Shown piece after piece: positions 7,401 to 15,850 of a stretch of DNA of 64,000 nt. The translations under genes and the position numbers were made by a program. Each line of letters opens with the position of its first letter. Positions within the stretch are counted from its first letter, which is position 1. The stretch lies in the NCBI GenBank assembly GCA_016707425.1, contig JADJHU010000003.1:1-64000 (forward strand). The letters are read 5' to 3'. A model generated the notes under the pieces. It searched no databases, was not told the DNA's origin, and worked only from the letters and a program-made list of their open reading frames with translations. Origin of the DNA: Gammaproteobacteria bacterium (GTDB lineage: Bacteria; Pseudomonadota; Gammaproteobacteria; Steroidobacterales; Steroidobacteraceae).

Positions 7401-10253
7401 CTTGCGGTAGGAATAGTTCTTCGAGGAAAAGAGCGAGACACGGACCTCGCGGCCCGCGACTGGCCGGTCCTCGAGATCGAGCACGACCACACGAAAGCGC
7501 ATCTGCCCGCTGCTCGCCACCCAGCCCTCGGGTCGGATGCCGATACTGAGCGCCGCCGGCACGAGGAGTGCACGGCCACGGGCCGTCAGGATCTCGCCGT
7601 TCGCGTCTGCATACTCGAGCTCCGCCGTGAGCTGTGCGGGGCCATCGAGAACGGGGAGATCCGTCAGCGTGGTCCGTGCGGCACCCTGGGCGTCGAGCGT
7701 CAGGGGCAGGAGCTGCATGGTCGCGGCCGCAGCCGGCGCGGCTTCCCCATCGTCCCAGTCGGAGGCGTCCCCCGTGCCAGCCTGCACGCCGACAGGTACG
7801 GGTCCGCCCCCGAAGCGATAGTCCTCGTAGCCCGGATGCGGCAGCGACCGCTCCTCGATGGCGGTCCGCAGCTTCACGGGCAGCCCCGAGGCTCCGCCGC
7901 CCGAGAGATAGCTGACATGCACATCGAAGCTCAGCTCGTGGGGGCGCACCTGCGGACGTGCCGGACCCTCCACGCTCGCACGCAGGCTCGGGCTGCGGAA
8001 CTCGGCGACACGGAAGTGCCCGCTCTCCCGCAGGCGCCCCGGCTCCTCCTCGATCGAGATCGAGTACTCGCCGAGTCGCGCCTCGCCCGGGATCTGCCAG
8101 CTCTGCACAGCGATCCCGCCCGCATCGAAGCTCGCCTGCAGCTCATAGCGCTGGTCGCTGCCTGAGTGCGCGATCACCACTTTCCGCACACCCGGCACTC
8201 TGGCGGGCAGCGCCAGCCCCGCCTGCACGTGCCGGCGCAGGAAGTGCTTCATCGCCACCGTCTCGCCTGCCCGGTAGAGCGGCCGGTCGAGCACGGTGTG
8301 GAAGATGGCAGCGTTCCAGCCCGAGCCGGGCAGGAGACCGAATTCGTGGGGCGCGATGCCCTTGTCCCAGCTCGAGAGAACGAAGCTGAAATCCCCGGCT
8401 GCCGCCGCACTCACGAGCAATGGAGCGGGCGCCTGCGGCGTGCAGCCGAGGTCATCGTGCGGTTCGCCCAGGGCGACATCGATCGTCGCGACGCCGTCGG
8501 TATTCGTCACACCCTGCCAGCGCTCCACGCCACGACAGTAGTCGCTCACGACGACCCGGGCGCCGGCGACCGGCCGGGCGTCGTCGAGCCTCGTGACCCA
8601 CGCGAGCGAGTGCTCACGCCCCCACTTGAAGTGCACGGCCAGGTTCGTGACCAGTGCGGCGGTCGCAACGTAGCGGATCGCCTCGCGTCCGAGGAGCGCT
8701 CTTCCCAGGCGCGGGCTCGCAAGCTCGACGATGTGGAGCCCGCGATCCCCGAGCGGCACACCGACGACCTCGGCCGGCTGCGTGCCGCCGGGTTTAGCAA
8801 GCGAGAAGGGCGAGGCGCCGTCGGCGGGCGTGAACACCGATGTGGAGCCCGTATCCTCGCGCCAGCGCATGCCGCCCGAGCGCTCGCGCACGAACTCGCC
8901 GCGCGCAGCCGTGGCCTCGGCGAGGCGTCGCAGCCAGCCGGCAACCAGTGCCGGATCCGCCGCGACACGCAGCCGCCGCCCCTGGATCGCGGCCTGCGTT
9001 CCCGCGCCGGCCTCGCCCACCTGGCGCAGCGTCACCGGCAGGACGCCGCCCTCGCCCGCCTCGAGGATGCCGAAGTCCCCGGCGAACTTCACGAGCGGCG
9101 GGTATTCATCGAAGCGTACCGACGGCGGAAAGCGCGCCGCGTTCTCGAGCGCGCGGCCGGCGTCGTCCTTCAGCTCCGCGGGGAGCTCGAGTGATGCCAG
9201 GCTGCCGTCCGGAAACGGGGGCTGGAAGACGATCGCCTCGAGCATCCGCGCCGCCTCGCCATCGGGAGGCACGGGTGCGCGCACCTCGCCCCCCGCGAGG
9301 CGCAGGCGCGCCCCAAGCGCCTGCGCGCGCGGCACGGGCGCGCTGAAACGCAGCGTGACGGGCATGGCCGGCATGCAGCCGGCCCGCGGCTCCGTGCGCG
9401 TGCATTCGAGTCGCGCGGCGAAGGCAGGGCGCACCTTGAACGCCAGCCGCTGCGCCTCACGCGTGGCAAGCCCGCTCGCGGCAGCGATGCCCTCACCCCA
9501 CACGAGCTGCACGGCCGTCGACGGTGGCAGCCGCCGCTCGCACCGCAACGCCACGATGTTCTCCTCGCTCCGCACGCCGCGCGCGGGAGCGGGCGCGCGC
9601 GCCCCATCCGGTGTATCGCCATCGCGGAGGAGCTGCTCGTAGCCATAGCCGAGCTCCCGGCGCTGCTCGAGCACGGCTCGTCGTGCCGCTCCGGTCAGCA
9701 CCTGTACTGGCACGCGCTCGGCAAGCCCTTCGATGAGACACCAGGCGTGCGCGTGTACCGAGGCCGCCGTCGCCGGCGCATCGAGGCGCAGCAGGAACAC
9801 CTGCTCCTCGTCCAGTTCCTGCCATCCCTCCGGCGGAAACGAAGCCTGGATGGCCGGACCGCCCGTATCGAAGACGAAGCTCGCGGGTCCGCCGAGAGGC
9901 GTACCATCGAGCGCAGCCAGCCCCTTCTTCAGCGTGAAACGGCAGCGCAGGCCTGCGGGCAACCCGGCATCGAAGTCATACACCCAGTTGCGTTCGTCCG
10001 CCCAGCGCCCCTTCCCGGGGATCGCGCACACGACTGCAAACGGATCGGCCAGCCGGGGATCGCCGAGCGCCACCATGGGTGCAGAGAAGCGCGCCGTCAC
10101 CTGGCGCACCTGCTTCACCGGGCCGCGCGGCGAGAAGCGCTCTACACGCGCGCTGGCGCCCGGCGCCGGAGGGGCTGCAGCGGCCCCGCATGAGATGCCG
10201 CCGAGCACACTGAGCGCAGCGGTCCAGAGCGCGCATCGAATCCCTGATCTCAT
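4473..10253 (-). CDS. alpha-2-macroglobulin family protein with thioester
   Basis: This is a 1926-residue bacterial alpha-2-macroglobulin (YfhM type). It has an N-terminal signal sequence; a Cys near residue 22 is preceded by GIS, which is a poor lipobox, so lipidation is uncertain. MG-type beta domains fill the first two thirds. The thioester motif CLEQ is intact at 1469-1472 within YSCLEQSLSRAVV, followed by the alpha/alpha thioester domain and a C-terminal receptor-like domain. It is longer than the E. coli protein (about 1650). ATG 10253 is preceded by GGGAGG. It is cotranscribed with pbpC, which it overlaps by 4 bases. Its expected role is a periplasmic protease trap that covalently captures invading proteases. 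Confidence 0.9.
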   Translation of the reverse strand: MRSGIRCALWTAALSVLGGISCGAAAAPPAPGASARVERFSPRGPVKQVRQVTARFSAPMVALGDPRLADPFAVVCAIPGKGRWADERNWVYDFDAGLPAGLRCRFTLKKGLAALDGTPLGGPASFVFDTGGPAIQASFPPEGWQELDEEQVFLLRLDAPATAASVHAHAWCLIEGLAERVPVQVLTGAARRAVLEQRRELGYGYEQLLRDGDTPDGARAPAPARGVRSEENIVALRCERRLPPSTAVQLVWGEGIAAASGLATREAQRLAFKVRPAFAARLECTRTEPRAGCMPAMPVTLRFSAPVPRAQALGARLRLAGGEVRAPVPPDGEAARMLEAIVFQPPFPDGSLASLELPAELKDDAGRALENAARFPPSVRFDEYPPLVKFAGDFGILEAGEGGVLPVTLRQVGEAGAGTQAAIQGRRLRVAADPALVAGWLRRLAEATAARGEFVRERSGGMRWREDTGSTSVFTPADGASPFSLAKPGGTQPAEVVGVPLGDRGLHIVELASPRLGRALLGREAIRYVATAALVTNLAVHFKWGREHSLAWVTRLDDARPVAGARVVVSDYCRGVERWQGVTNTDGVATIDVALGEPHDDLGCTPQAPAPLLVSAAAAGDFSFVLSSWDKGIAPHEFGLLPGSGWNAAIFHTVLDRPLYRAGETVAMKHFLRRHVQAGLALPARVPGVRKVVIAHSGSDQRYELQASFDAGGIAVQSWQIPGEARLGEYSISIEEEPGRLRESGHFRVAEFRSPSLRASVEGPARPQVRPHELSFDVHVSYLSGGGASGLPVKLRTAIEERSLPHPGYEDYRFGGGPVPVGVQAGTGDASDWDDGEAAPAAAATMQLLPLTLDAQGAARTTLTDLPVLDGPAQLTAELEYADANGEILTARGRALLVPAALSIGIRPEGWVASSGQMRFRVVVLDLEDRPVAGREVRVSLFSSKNYSYRKRLLGGFYAYETAQENTGLPVRCEGRTDDRGLLLCEVAPGVSGEVLVRAEASDEAGRIAGATTSIWVAGQDDWWFGGTAGDRMDVLPEQQEYRVGQVARFQVRMPFRSATALVTVEREGVLRSFVTRLSGRAPVVKVPIEAADSPNVYVSVLALRGRIASTRSASRSGTDRAVTAFVDLNKPAYRLGAAAIRVGWEPHRLDVHVQPEHASYAVREQARVDIEVRRADGTALPEGAELAVAAVDEALLELAPNESWQLLEAMMGRRGLEVWTSTAQMQVVGKRHYGRKAVPHGGGGGRERARELFDTLLTWQGRVRLDAAGHARVTIPLNDSLSSFRIVAVASAGSQLFGTGSASITTTQDLMLVSGLPPVLREGDRFAATFTVRNASAAPMSVELAASVAPLGALPARRVEVPAGGARDVTWDLTVPAGISALPWEVSARQVHGAAHDRLRVSERVMAVYPVRSYQGALAQITSPLQFPVERPAAALPGRGGLEVSLSAGLGGSLEGVREYMAAYAYSCLEQSLSRAVVLRDTAMWRNAMSRLPAYLDGDGLLRYFPSESLPGEDVLTSHVLAIAHEAGWEIPEASRARLIAALTRFVEGGLVRRSALPTADLSVRKLAAVAALARYGAATPRLLDSITIEPQRWPTSALIDWLGILRRVPGIAQADRQRRAAEEALRARLDFQGTTMTFSTDRGDTLWWLMVSTDANAVRAILELLDRREWRDDLPRLVRGALGRQRRGHWDTTVANAWGTLAMEKFSAAFEAGPVTGVTDMRYGQERESLRWAPAPSTAVRTVLMPWQDGRQALTLRHEGQGAPWATLRSLAAVPLTQPLASGFTIHRSLAPVEQRVAGEWRRGDVMRVRLEIEARSDMSWVVVEDPIPGGATALGSGLGGQSQLLTAGEEREGWVWPAFEERRQDVFRAYYRFVPKGRWVVEYTLRLNNPGQFLLPPTRVEAMYAPKMFGELPNAQLTVSPAP

Positions 10254-10362
10254 CTGCGGCCTCCCACTCCTGCTCCGAGGGGATTCTAGCGGGCACGCGG
10301 CGCAGGCACGCGACTCCGGCCATGCAGCAGGACTGCAGCCCCGAGCCCGTAGCCCGCGATCG

Positions 10363-11514
10363 TCAGGAGTCTGCGCCGGCCCAGCCGGCCGCGGTCTCTC
10401 GCACCAGCCAGTCCACGACCGCCTCGAGCGCCTCGCGCTCGCTTGCGCCGTCCGCGCGCGCCTGCTCGAACACCCGCAGCTGGCGATGGGCACTCGTACC
10501 GCGCGAGACGATCGTGCGCGCATGCTCGAGCTCGGCGACGCAGCCGAGCGCCTCGGCATCCTCGCGCAGGAGCTCGATGAGCTCCTCGAGGAGCTGCGCG
10601 AAGGGAACGAGCTCGCCGCGGGCGAGGTCGAGGAGCCGCTCGTCGAAGCTGTAGCGCATCGCCCGCCAGCGGTTCTCCGCAAGGAGCGTGTGCGGATAGA
10701 TGCGCCACTGGAGGTTGCTCCGTCGCAGCCGGAAGAGCATGCGCAGGAGACAGGCCATGAGTGCCGCGAGGCACACCGAGTCGTCGATGCTCGTGCAGCA
10801 GTCCATGATGCGCGCCTCGAGCGTCGGGTAGCGCGGGCTCGGGCGCAGGTCCCACCAGATCTTGGTCGTGTCCTCGATCAGGCCGTTGCGGACCAGCATG
10901 TCGATGTGCCGGCGGTATTCGCCGTAGCTCGCGAAGCGCTCGGGCAGTCCGGTACGCGGCAGGGAGTTGTAGACCGTCGACCGGAAGGACTTGAGCCCCG
11001 TCTGCTCACCCTCCCAGAAGGGTGAAGAGCACGACAGCGCCAGCAGGTGCGGCAGGAAATAAGCCAGCTGGTTCATGAGGTCGATGCGCAGGTCGTCATC
11101 GTCGATGCCGACATGCACATTCATGCTGCAGATCACCATGCGCCGCGCGGCGGCCTGCATCTCGCGCGCGAGCTCCACGTAGCGCTCGCGCTCGCTCGTC
11201 TTCTGCTTGATGGCACGCGCAAAGGGGTGCGTGGAGGCGGCGATCGGCGCGAGTCCGTGCTCACGTGCCGCGGCCACGAGGATCGAGCGCAGCCGCGCGA
11301 GATCCCCCCGCGCCTCCTGCAGGCTCCGACAGACGCGCGTGCCGACCTCGAGCTGCGAGCAGAGGAACTGCAGACTGATCTGCCCGGCGCCGCGGGCCAC
11401 GCAGTCACGCAGCAGTTCCTCGGGGGGATCCGTCTCGAGGTCGCGGCTGCGCAGATTGACGAGCAGGTACTCTTCTTCGATGCCGACGGTGAAGGGCGGT
11501 TCACTGAGGCTCAT
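10363..11514 (-). CDS. ybdK: carboxylate-amine ligase, glutamate-cysteine ligase type 2 (YbdK family)
   Basis: This 383-residue protein has the GCS2 family hallmarks: FTVGIEEEYLLVN at 8-20, the histidine segment STHPFAR, and MNVHVGID with the metal-site His. The family forms gamma-glutamyl bonds using ATP; YbdK itself has weak glutamate-cysteine ligase activity and its true substrate is uncertain. It sits between the c-di-GMP enzyme upstream (7-base gap) and the macroglobulin gene downstream (109-base gap). The length is normal for the family. It acts in the cytosol. Confidence 0.88.
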   Translation of the reverse strand: MSLSEPPFTVGIEEEYLLVNLRSRDLETDPPEELLRDCVARGAGQISLQFLCSQLEVGTRVCRSLQEARGDLARLRSILVAAAREHGLAPIAASTHPFARAIKQKTSERERYVELAREMQAAARRMVICSMNVHVGIDDDDLRIDLMNQLAYFLPHLLALSCSSPFWEGEQTGLKSFRSTVYNSLPRTGLPERFASYGEYRRHIDMLVRNGLIEDTTKIWWDLRPSPRYPTLEARIMDCCTSIDDSVCLAALMACLLRMLFRLRRSNLQWRIYPHTLLAENRWRAMRYSFDERLLDLARGELVPFAQLLEELIELLREDAEALGCVAELEHARTIVSRGTSAHRQLRVFEQARADGASEREALEAVVDWLVRETAAGWAGADS

Positions 11515-11521
11515 GGCCCCG

Positions 11522-14500
11522 CTAGTCTACATGCTCCGGCGGCGTGATCCCGAGCTCCGCGATCGGGCGCGGGCGGGCGAGATGGAAGCCCTGCGCGAAA
11601 TCGAGCCCGATCCGCCCGAGCTCCTCGAGGACGACGCCCGTCTCGACGCGCTCGGCGATGATGCCGATGCCGAGGGCGCGGCCGATCTGGCAGATGGCCT
11701 CGACCATGCTGCGATCCACCGTGTCGGTGGCGATGTTCGCGACGAACTGACCGTCGATCTTCAGGAAATCGACCGGCAGCGTCTTCAGGTACATGAACGA
11801 CGACAGTCCGCTGCCGAAGTCATCGAGCGCAAAGCGGCAACCCCGCGCCCGCAGCTCCCGCATGAAATACACCGCGTTCGCCAGGCTCGCCACCGCGGCG
11901 GTCTCGGTGATCTCGAAGCAGAGGCTGCGTCCGATGTCCCCCTCGGCGATCTGGCCGAGCACGAAGTCGAGGAAACCCTGATCGTTGAGAGAGGAACCGG
12001 AGAGGTTGACCGCGAGCAGCGGGCGGCGGGCAGAGTCCGCGCAGCCGCGCAGCAGCCGGACCGTTTCCCTGACGACCCAGCGGTCGACGATGACCATGGC
12101 GTTGTAGCGCTCGGCCGCGGGGATGAACTCGCCCGGAGGCACGACATTGCCCTCGCTGTCACGCATGCGCACCGTGATTTCATGGAAGGCGGGCGCGCCC
12201 TCCTCCGCCGCGATCGCCACGATCGGCTGGAAGAGCAGCTCGAAGCGATCCTCCTCGGCGGCGTGCGTGACGCGGGCCACCCACTGCATCTCGCGGTGCC
12301 GGTCCGAGCCGCCGCTGGCGTCGTAGACGTGTACGCGGTTGCGTCCCTCTTCCTTCGCTGCATAGCAGGCGATGTCGGCCGCACTCAGGGCAGCCGTCAC
12401 GCTCTCGGTGTCGCGGTCGATCGCCACGACGCCGATGCTCGCGCCGATCGACAGCGAGCTCGATCCCCACACGAAGCGGAACTCCCGGATCGCCTGCCGC
12501 ACGGACTCGGCCACCGACTCCGCGTGCTCGCGCGTGCAGTTCGCGAGGAGAATCCCGAACTCGTCACCGCCGAGGCGCGCGATGGTGTCCGAGGCGCGCA
12601 CCCGCGGCTGCAGCAGCGCCGTGACGTCGCGGATCAGGCGGTCGCCCGCCTGATGACCGCAGGTATCGTTGACCAGCTTGAACTGGTCCAGATCGACGTA
12701 GAGCAGCGCGTACTGCGCTGTGCCGCTCCGGGCGGACTGGACCGCCGCCTGCAGCCGGTTGTCGAACTCGCGGCGATTGATGAGTCCGGTGAGTGCATCG
12801 TGACTCGCCTGGTAGGACAGCGCGCGGCGCAGGCGCCGCTCCTTCGTGACGTCGTAGAAGACCACGACGGCACCGATGGCGCGGCCCTGGCGGTCGCGGA
12901 TCGGCGAGACGGAATCCTGGATCGCGATCTCGAGTCCATGGCGGTCGACGAGCACCTTGCGATCGACCGTCGCCCCTTCGTGCTGCGACGGCGCCAGGGG
13001 ATCCTCGATCGGGGCCCGTGAAACCTCATCGACCAGGGTCAGCACCTGGCCGAGCGGGCGGCCCCGGGCCTCCGTGCCCGACCAGCCGGTCAGCCGCTCG
13101 GCAACGGGATTCAGGTACTCGATCAGGCCGCGTGCATCCGTGCTGATGACCGCATCGCCGATCGATTGCAGCGTCACCTGCGCGCGTTCCTTCTCGGCGA
13201 GCACGGCCTGGTCGGCGCGCTTGCGTTCGGTGATGTCGACGATCGTGCCCTCGAAGCCCGTGACGCGCCCGGATTCGTCGCGCGTGACCCGCGAGCTCTC
13301 GAGGACCACGATCTGCTGACCGTCCCGGCGGCGCATGCTGAACTCGGCGTTGCGGATCTCGCCGTCGCGCTCGATGCGGCGTGCCAGGTCGGCGCGGTCC
13401 GCCGGGTTCCAGTAGAGCATGGCGGCGCTCGGCAGTGCGTACAGCTCTTCGGCCGAAACGTAGCCGAGCATCCCGACGAAGGCGGGATTCACGGACAGCA
13501 GGCGTCCGTCGAGCGTGCTCTGGAAAACACCCTCCATGACGCTCTGGAAGAGGCCGCGGAATTTCGCCTCACTCGAGCGCAGCGCCTCCTCCGAGAAACG
13601 CCGCTCGATGGCAATCCCGGCGAGTTGCACCGCATGCGCGATGAGCGCCAGCTCGTCCGCGCTCGGCAGCCCCGGGCGGCGAGCGTAGACGCACAGCGAA
13701 CCCAGCATCCGCCCGCCCGCGCTCTTGATCGGGGTGGACCAGGTCGCGTGCAAGCCCGCCTCGAGCACCTCCTCGCGACGCAGCTGCCAGAAGGGGTCGC
13801 GCGCGACATCGGGCACCAGCACCTGGCGACCGAGATAGACCGCAGCCGCACAGGAACCGAAGCGGATGTCGATCTGGGAGCGGTCGAGCACGGCATGCAG
13901 CCGCTCGGGCAGGTGCGGCGCGACGAGATACTGGAAGCTCGCGCCATCGGCGGCCAGCACGCTGATCGAACAGAGGGCCGAGCGGCTCACCGACTCGATC
14001 AGACGGGTGATCGATTCGAGGACCGCCGGCAGCGGCGCGTTGTTGGCGAGGAGCGCAAAGACCTCGCGCTCACCCGACGTGATGAGTTCGCCGCGCTTGC
14101 GCTCGCTGATGTCGGTGATGCTGCCGCGCACCAGGCACCGGTTGGCACTCGGCAGGCGTACCAGCCGCACCTCGCACGGGAATTCGTGCCCTTCGCCATC
14201 GCGATGGATCCACTCGAAGAACTGCGACCGGCCCGCGAGCACGGCGTCCATGAGGCCGCGCACGAGGCCACGGGAGGATCGCCCGTCCACCTGGATCTCA
14301 GGGCTGATGTCCGCCGGGCTCAGGGCGAGCAGCTCCTCCCGGCTCATGCGGAAGAGCTGCGCGGCATTCTCGTTCACGTCGACGAAGCGGCGCGCATCCA
14401 GGTCATAGACGACGATCGCCTCGGGCGCGTTGTCGACGAGCGTGCGGTAGCGCGCCTCACTCTCGCGCAGCGCCTGCTCGGCGACATGCCGTTCGGTGGC

Positions 14501-15169
14501 GTCGCGCAGACACACGACGAACACATCGCGGCGCCTGAGGCGCGCCGCACTCACTGCCACCTCGGCGGGGAAGGTCTCGCCGCTCTTGCGCCGCGCCGTC
14601 ATGTCGCGGGCGCTGAGATCCGAGGCCGTGCCCCGGTGTCGGGCAAGGTGCCGCAGGCCCTGCGCGACGCCGTCGGGCCCGGCGATCTGTGGCAGGAGCG
14701 TGTCGATGCGCCGGCCGATCATCTCGGCCTGGGAGTAGCCGAACACCTGCTCGCCGGTCGGATTGAAGGTCTGGATGCCGCCATCGGCATCGACCGTGAT
14801 CACGACATCCTTGATGTGATCGAGGATGACCTGCAGGTGGCCGCTGTTCTGCTCCGAGAGTTCGCGCGACCAGCGACGCGCCTCGTCGGACATGAGCTGC
14901 ATGGAACGCACCATGCCGCGGCGCTCCTCATCGATCTGCTCGTAATGGCTGCTGACCGCACGCAGCACGGCGCGCAGGTCGAGAGGGGACGAACCCGGGT
15001 GCTCCAGCACGCTCTCGATCTGCTCGCGCAGCGTCGGGTGCAGGTCCGCCGCAAGCTCCTCGGCCGCGAGTGCCAGATGCAGCTCGCTGCGTACGGTCGT
15101 GGTCGTCGTGCCGCCCGCATCCGTGGCTGCAGGCTCATCGGCTCTCGGTCTGACTACCGCGCTGCACAA
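11522..15169 (-). CDS. PAS/GAF sensor diguanylate cyclase/phosphodiesterase (GGDEF-EAL)
   Basis: This 1215-residue cytosolic c-di-GMP protein has no membrane segment. The order is a helical N-terminus, PAS (about 110-220), PAS (about 230-345), GAF (about 350-510), PAS (about 520-650), PAS (about 655-780), GGDEF and EAL. The cyclase motif GGDEF is exact at 867-871, with an RxxD inhibitory site (RASD) five residues before it. In the EAL domain the signature is EIT (Glu997) instead of EAL. The other catalytic residues are present (NLSG, ITET, DDFGSG, LKID, AERVE), so hydrolysis is probably retained. The start is TTG 15169 with GGGAAG upstream; the exact start is uncertain. c-di-GMP commonly controls exopolysaccharide, so a link to the nearby locus is plausible but not shown. 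Confidence 0.88.
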   Translation of the reverse strand: MCSAVVRPRADEPAATDAGGTTTTTVRSELHLALAAEELAADLHPTLREQIESVLEHPGSSPLDLRAVLRAVSSHYEQIDEERRGMVRSMQLMSDEARRWSRELSEQNSGHLQVILDHIKDVVITVDADGGIQTFNPTGEQVFGYSQAEMIGRRIDTLLPQIAGPDGVAQGLRHLARHRGTASDLSARDMTARRKSGETFPAEVAVSAARLRRRDVFVVCLRDATERHVAEQALRESEARYRTLVDNAPEAIVVYDLDARRFVDVNENAAQLFRMSREELLALSPADISPEIQVDGRSSRGLVRGLMDAVLAGRSQFFEWIHRDGEGHEFPCEVRLVRLPSANRCLVRGSITDISERKRGELITSGEREVFALLANNAPLPAVLESITRLIESVSRSALCSISVLAADGASFQYLVAPHLPERLHAVLDRSQIDIRFGSCAAAVYLGRQVLVPDVARDPFWQLRREEVLEAGLHATWSTPIKSAGGRMLGSLCVYARRPGLPSADELALIAHAVQLAGIAIERRFSEEALRSSEAKFRGLFQSVMEGVFQSTLDGRLLSVNPAFVGMLGYVSAEELYALPSAAMLYWNPADRADLARRIERDGEIRNAEFSMRRRDGQQIVVLESSRVTRDESGRVTGFEGTIVDITERKRADQAVLAEKERAQVTLQSIGDAVISTDARGLIEYLNPVAERLTGWSGTEARGRPLGQVLTLVDEVSRAPIEDPLAPSQHEGATVDRKVLVDRHGLEIAIQDSVSPIRDRQGRAIGAVVVFYDVTKERRLRRALSYQASHDALTGLINRREFDNRLQAAVQSARSGTAQYALLYVDLDQFKLVNDTCGHQAGDRLIRDVTALLQPRVRASDTIARLGGDEFGILLANCTREHAESVAESVRQAIREFRFVWGSSSLSIGASIGVVAIDRDTESVTAALSAADIACYAAKEEGRNRVHVYDASGGSDRHREMQWVARVTHAAEEDRFELLFQPIVAIAAEEGAPAFHEITVRMRDSEGNVVPPGEFIPAAERYNAMVIVDRWVVRETVRLLRGCADSARRPLLAVNLSGSSLNDQGFLDFVLGQIAEGDIGRSLCFEITETAAVASLANAVYFMRELRARGCRFALDDFGSGLSSFMYLKTLPVDFLKIDGQFVANIATDTVDRSMVEAICQIGRALGIGIIAERVETGVVLEELGRIGLDFAQGFHLARPRPIAELGITPPEHVD

Positions 15170-15252
15170 GAGTGGACTTCCCGGGATGTGAAGGGCTGTC
15201 GGTCGCCCGCACGATCATAAGGAGCCAGGTCCCTGCGCCGCGTGAAGCGCCT

Positions 15253-15282
15253 CGCGGATTCCTGAAGCGCCCGGAATCCGCG
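15253..15282 (-). terminator. strong hairpin after the srkA-lipoprotein unit
   Basis: CGCGGATTCC (15253-15262) and GGAATCCGCG (15273-15282) form a perfect 10-bp stem with a 10-base loop. The stem begins one base after the stop codon of the lipoprotein gene. No T-run follows on the minus strand, so it may act as an mRNA 3' end stabiliser or a Rho-assisted stop rather than a classic intrinsic terminator. The rest of the 113-base gap to the c-di-GMP gene shows nothing else clear. Confidence 0.5.
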
Positions 15283-15843
15283 TCAGTGCGCTGCGGTGGC
15301 CACTCCGCCCAGGCCCGCGCCGGCGATGATCGGGATGGAGTACGTGCGTGCGAGCTCCTCACCCGAAGCCTGCTCGACCAGTGCAACGGCCGAAACCTGG
15401 AAGATGCCGTCTCGGCGCGGCACGAGCGTGATGCGGTGCACGAAACCCCGCCCCACCTCCGGCCGCTGGATGGGACCGAGCTCCTGCCCCGCGCGAATCT
15501 CGAAGCCATCCCCCCCCTGGAACAGCACCCGGATCCGGTTCACGGGAGAAACGGCGGTCACCATGACATCCATGTCCACCGGCTGACCGGCCACCGGTCG
15601 CTGGGCGAGCCGGAACCGGAGTGCGACGAGGCCCCCGCCCCCTCCTGCCGCAACCGCGGCCACCATGTCCTGGTCGGCAGCGGGTGTCGCGGGCCGGGCG
15701 GCCCGTGCCGCCGCAGCCCCGCGGGCGGCCGCCTTGCCGGCCGGGGCCCGGTCAGTGGCCCGCTCGCCACAACCCGCAAGCGCGAGCACGGCCGCAAGCG
15801 CCGCCCACGCGACTGGCCGGATATCTGGAAGGCTCATCCACAT
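15283..15843 (-). CDS. small lipoprotein of unknown function
   Basis: The protein has 184-186 residues depending on which of two close ATGs (15843 or 15837) is used. It begins with a lipoprotein signal ending in LALAGC, then an Ala/Gly/Pro-rich linker, then a domain of about 110 residues with short beta-strand-like stretches (LVALRFRLAQRP, DVMVTAVSP, IRVLFQG, FVHRITLVPRRDGIFQV). It has no motif I can tie to an enzyme. It follows srkA by 7 bases and so is almost certainly cotranscribed. It is likely anchored to the outer membrane facing the periplasm. A binding or assembly role is possible; I do not recognise the family. Confidence 0.75.
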   Translation of the reverse strand: MWMSLPDIRPVAWAALAAVLALAGCGERATDRAPAGKAAARGAAAARAARPATPAADQDMVAAVAAGGGGGLVALRFRLAQRPVAGQPVDMDVMVTAVSPVNRIRVLFQGGDGFEIRAGQELGPIQRPEVGRGFVHRITLVPRRDGIFQVSAVALVEQASGEELARTYSIPIIAGAGLGGVATAAH

Positions 15844-15850
15844 AACGCTA

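Noticed and set aside
4410..8165. 1251-residue plus-strand ORF
   Set aside because: It is antisense to the alpha-2-macroglobulin gene; it is an Arg/His/Ala-rich GC-skew artefact with no domain.
13166..15220. 684-residue plus-strand ORF
   Set aside because: It is antisense to the GGDEF-EAL gene and has the same low-complexity composition as other shadows.
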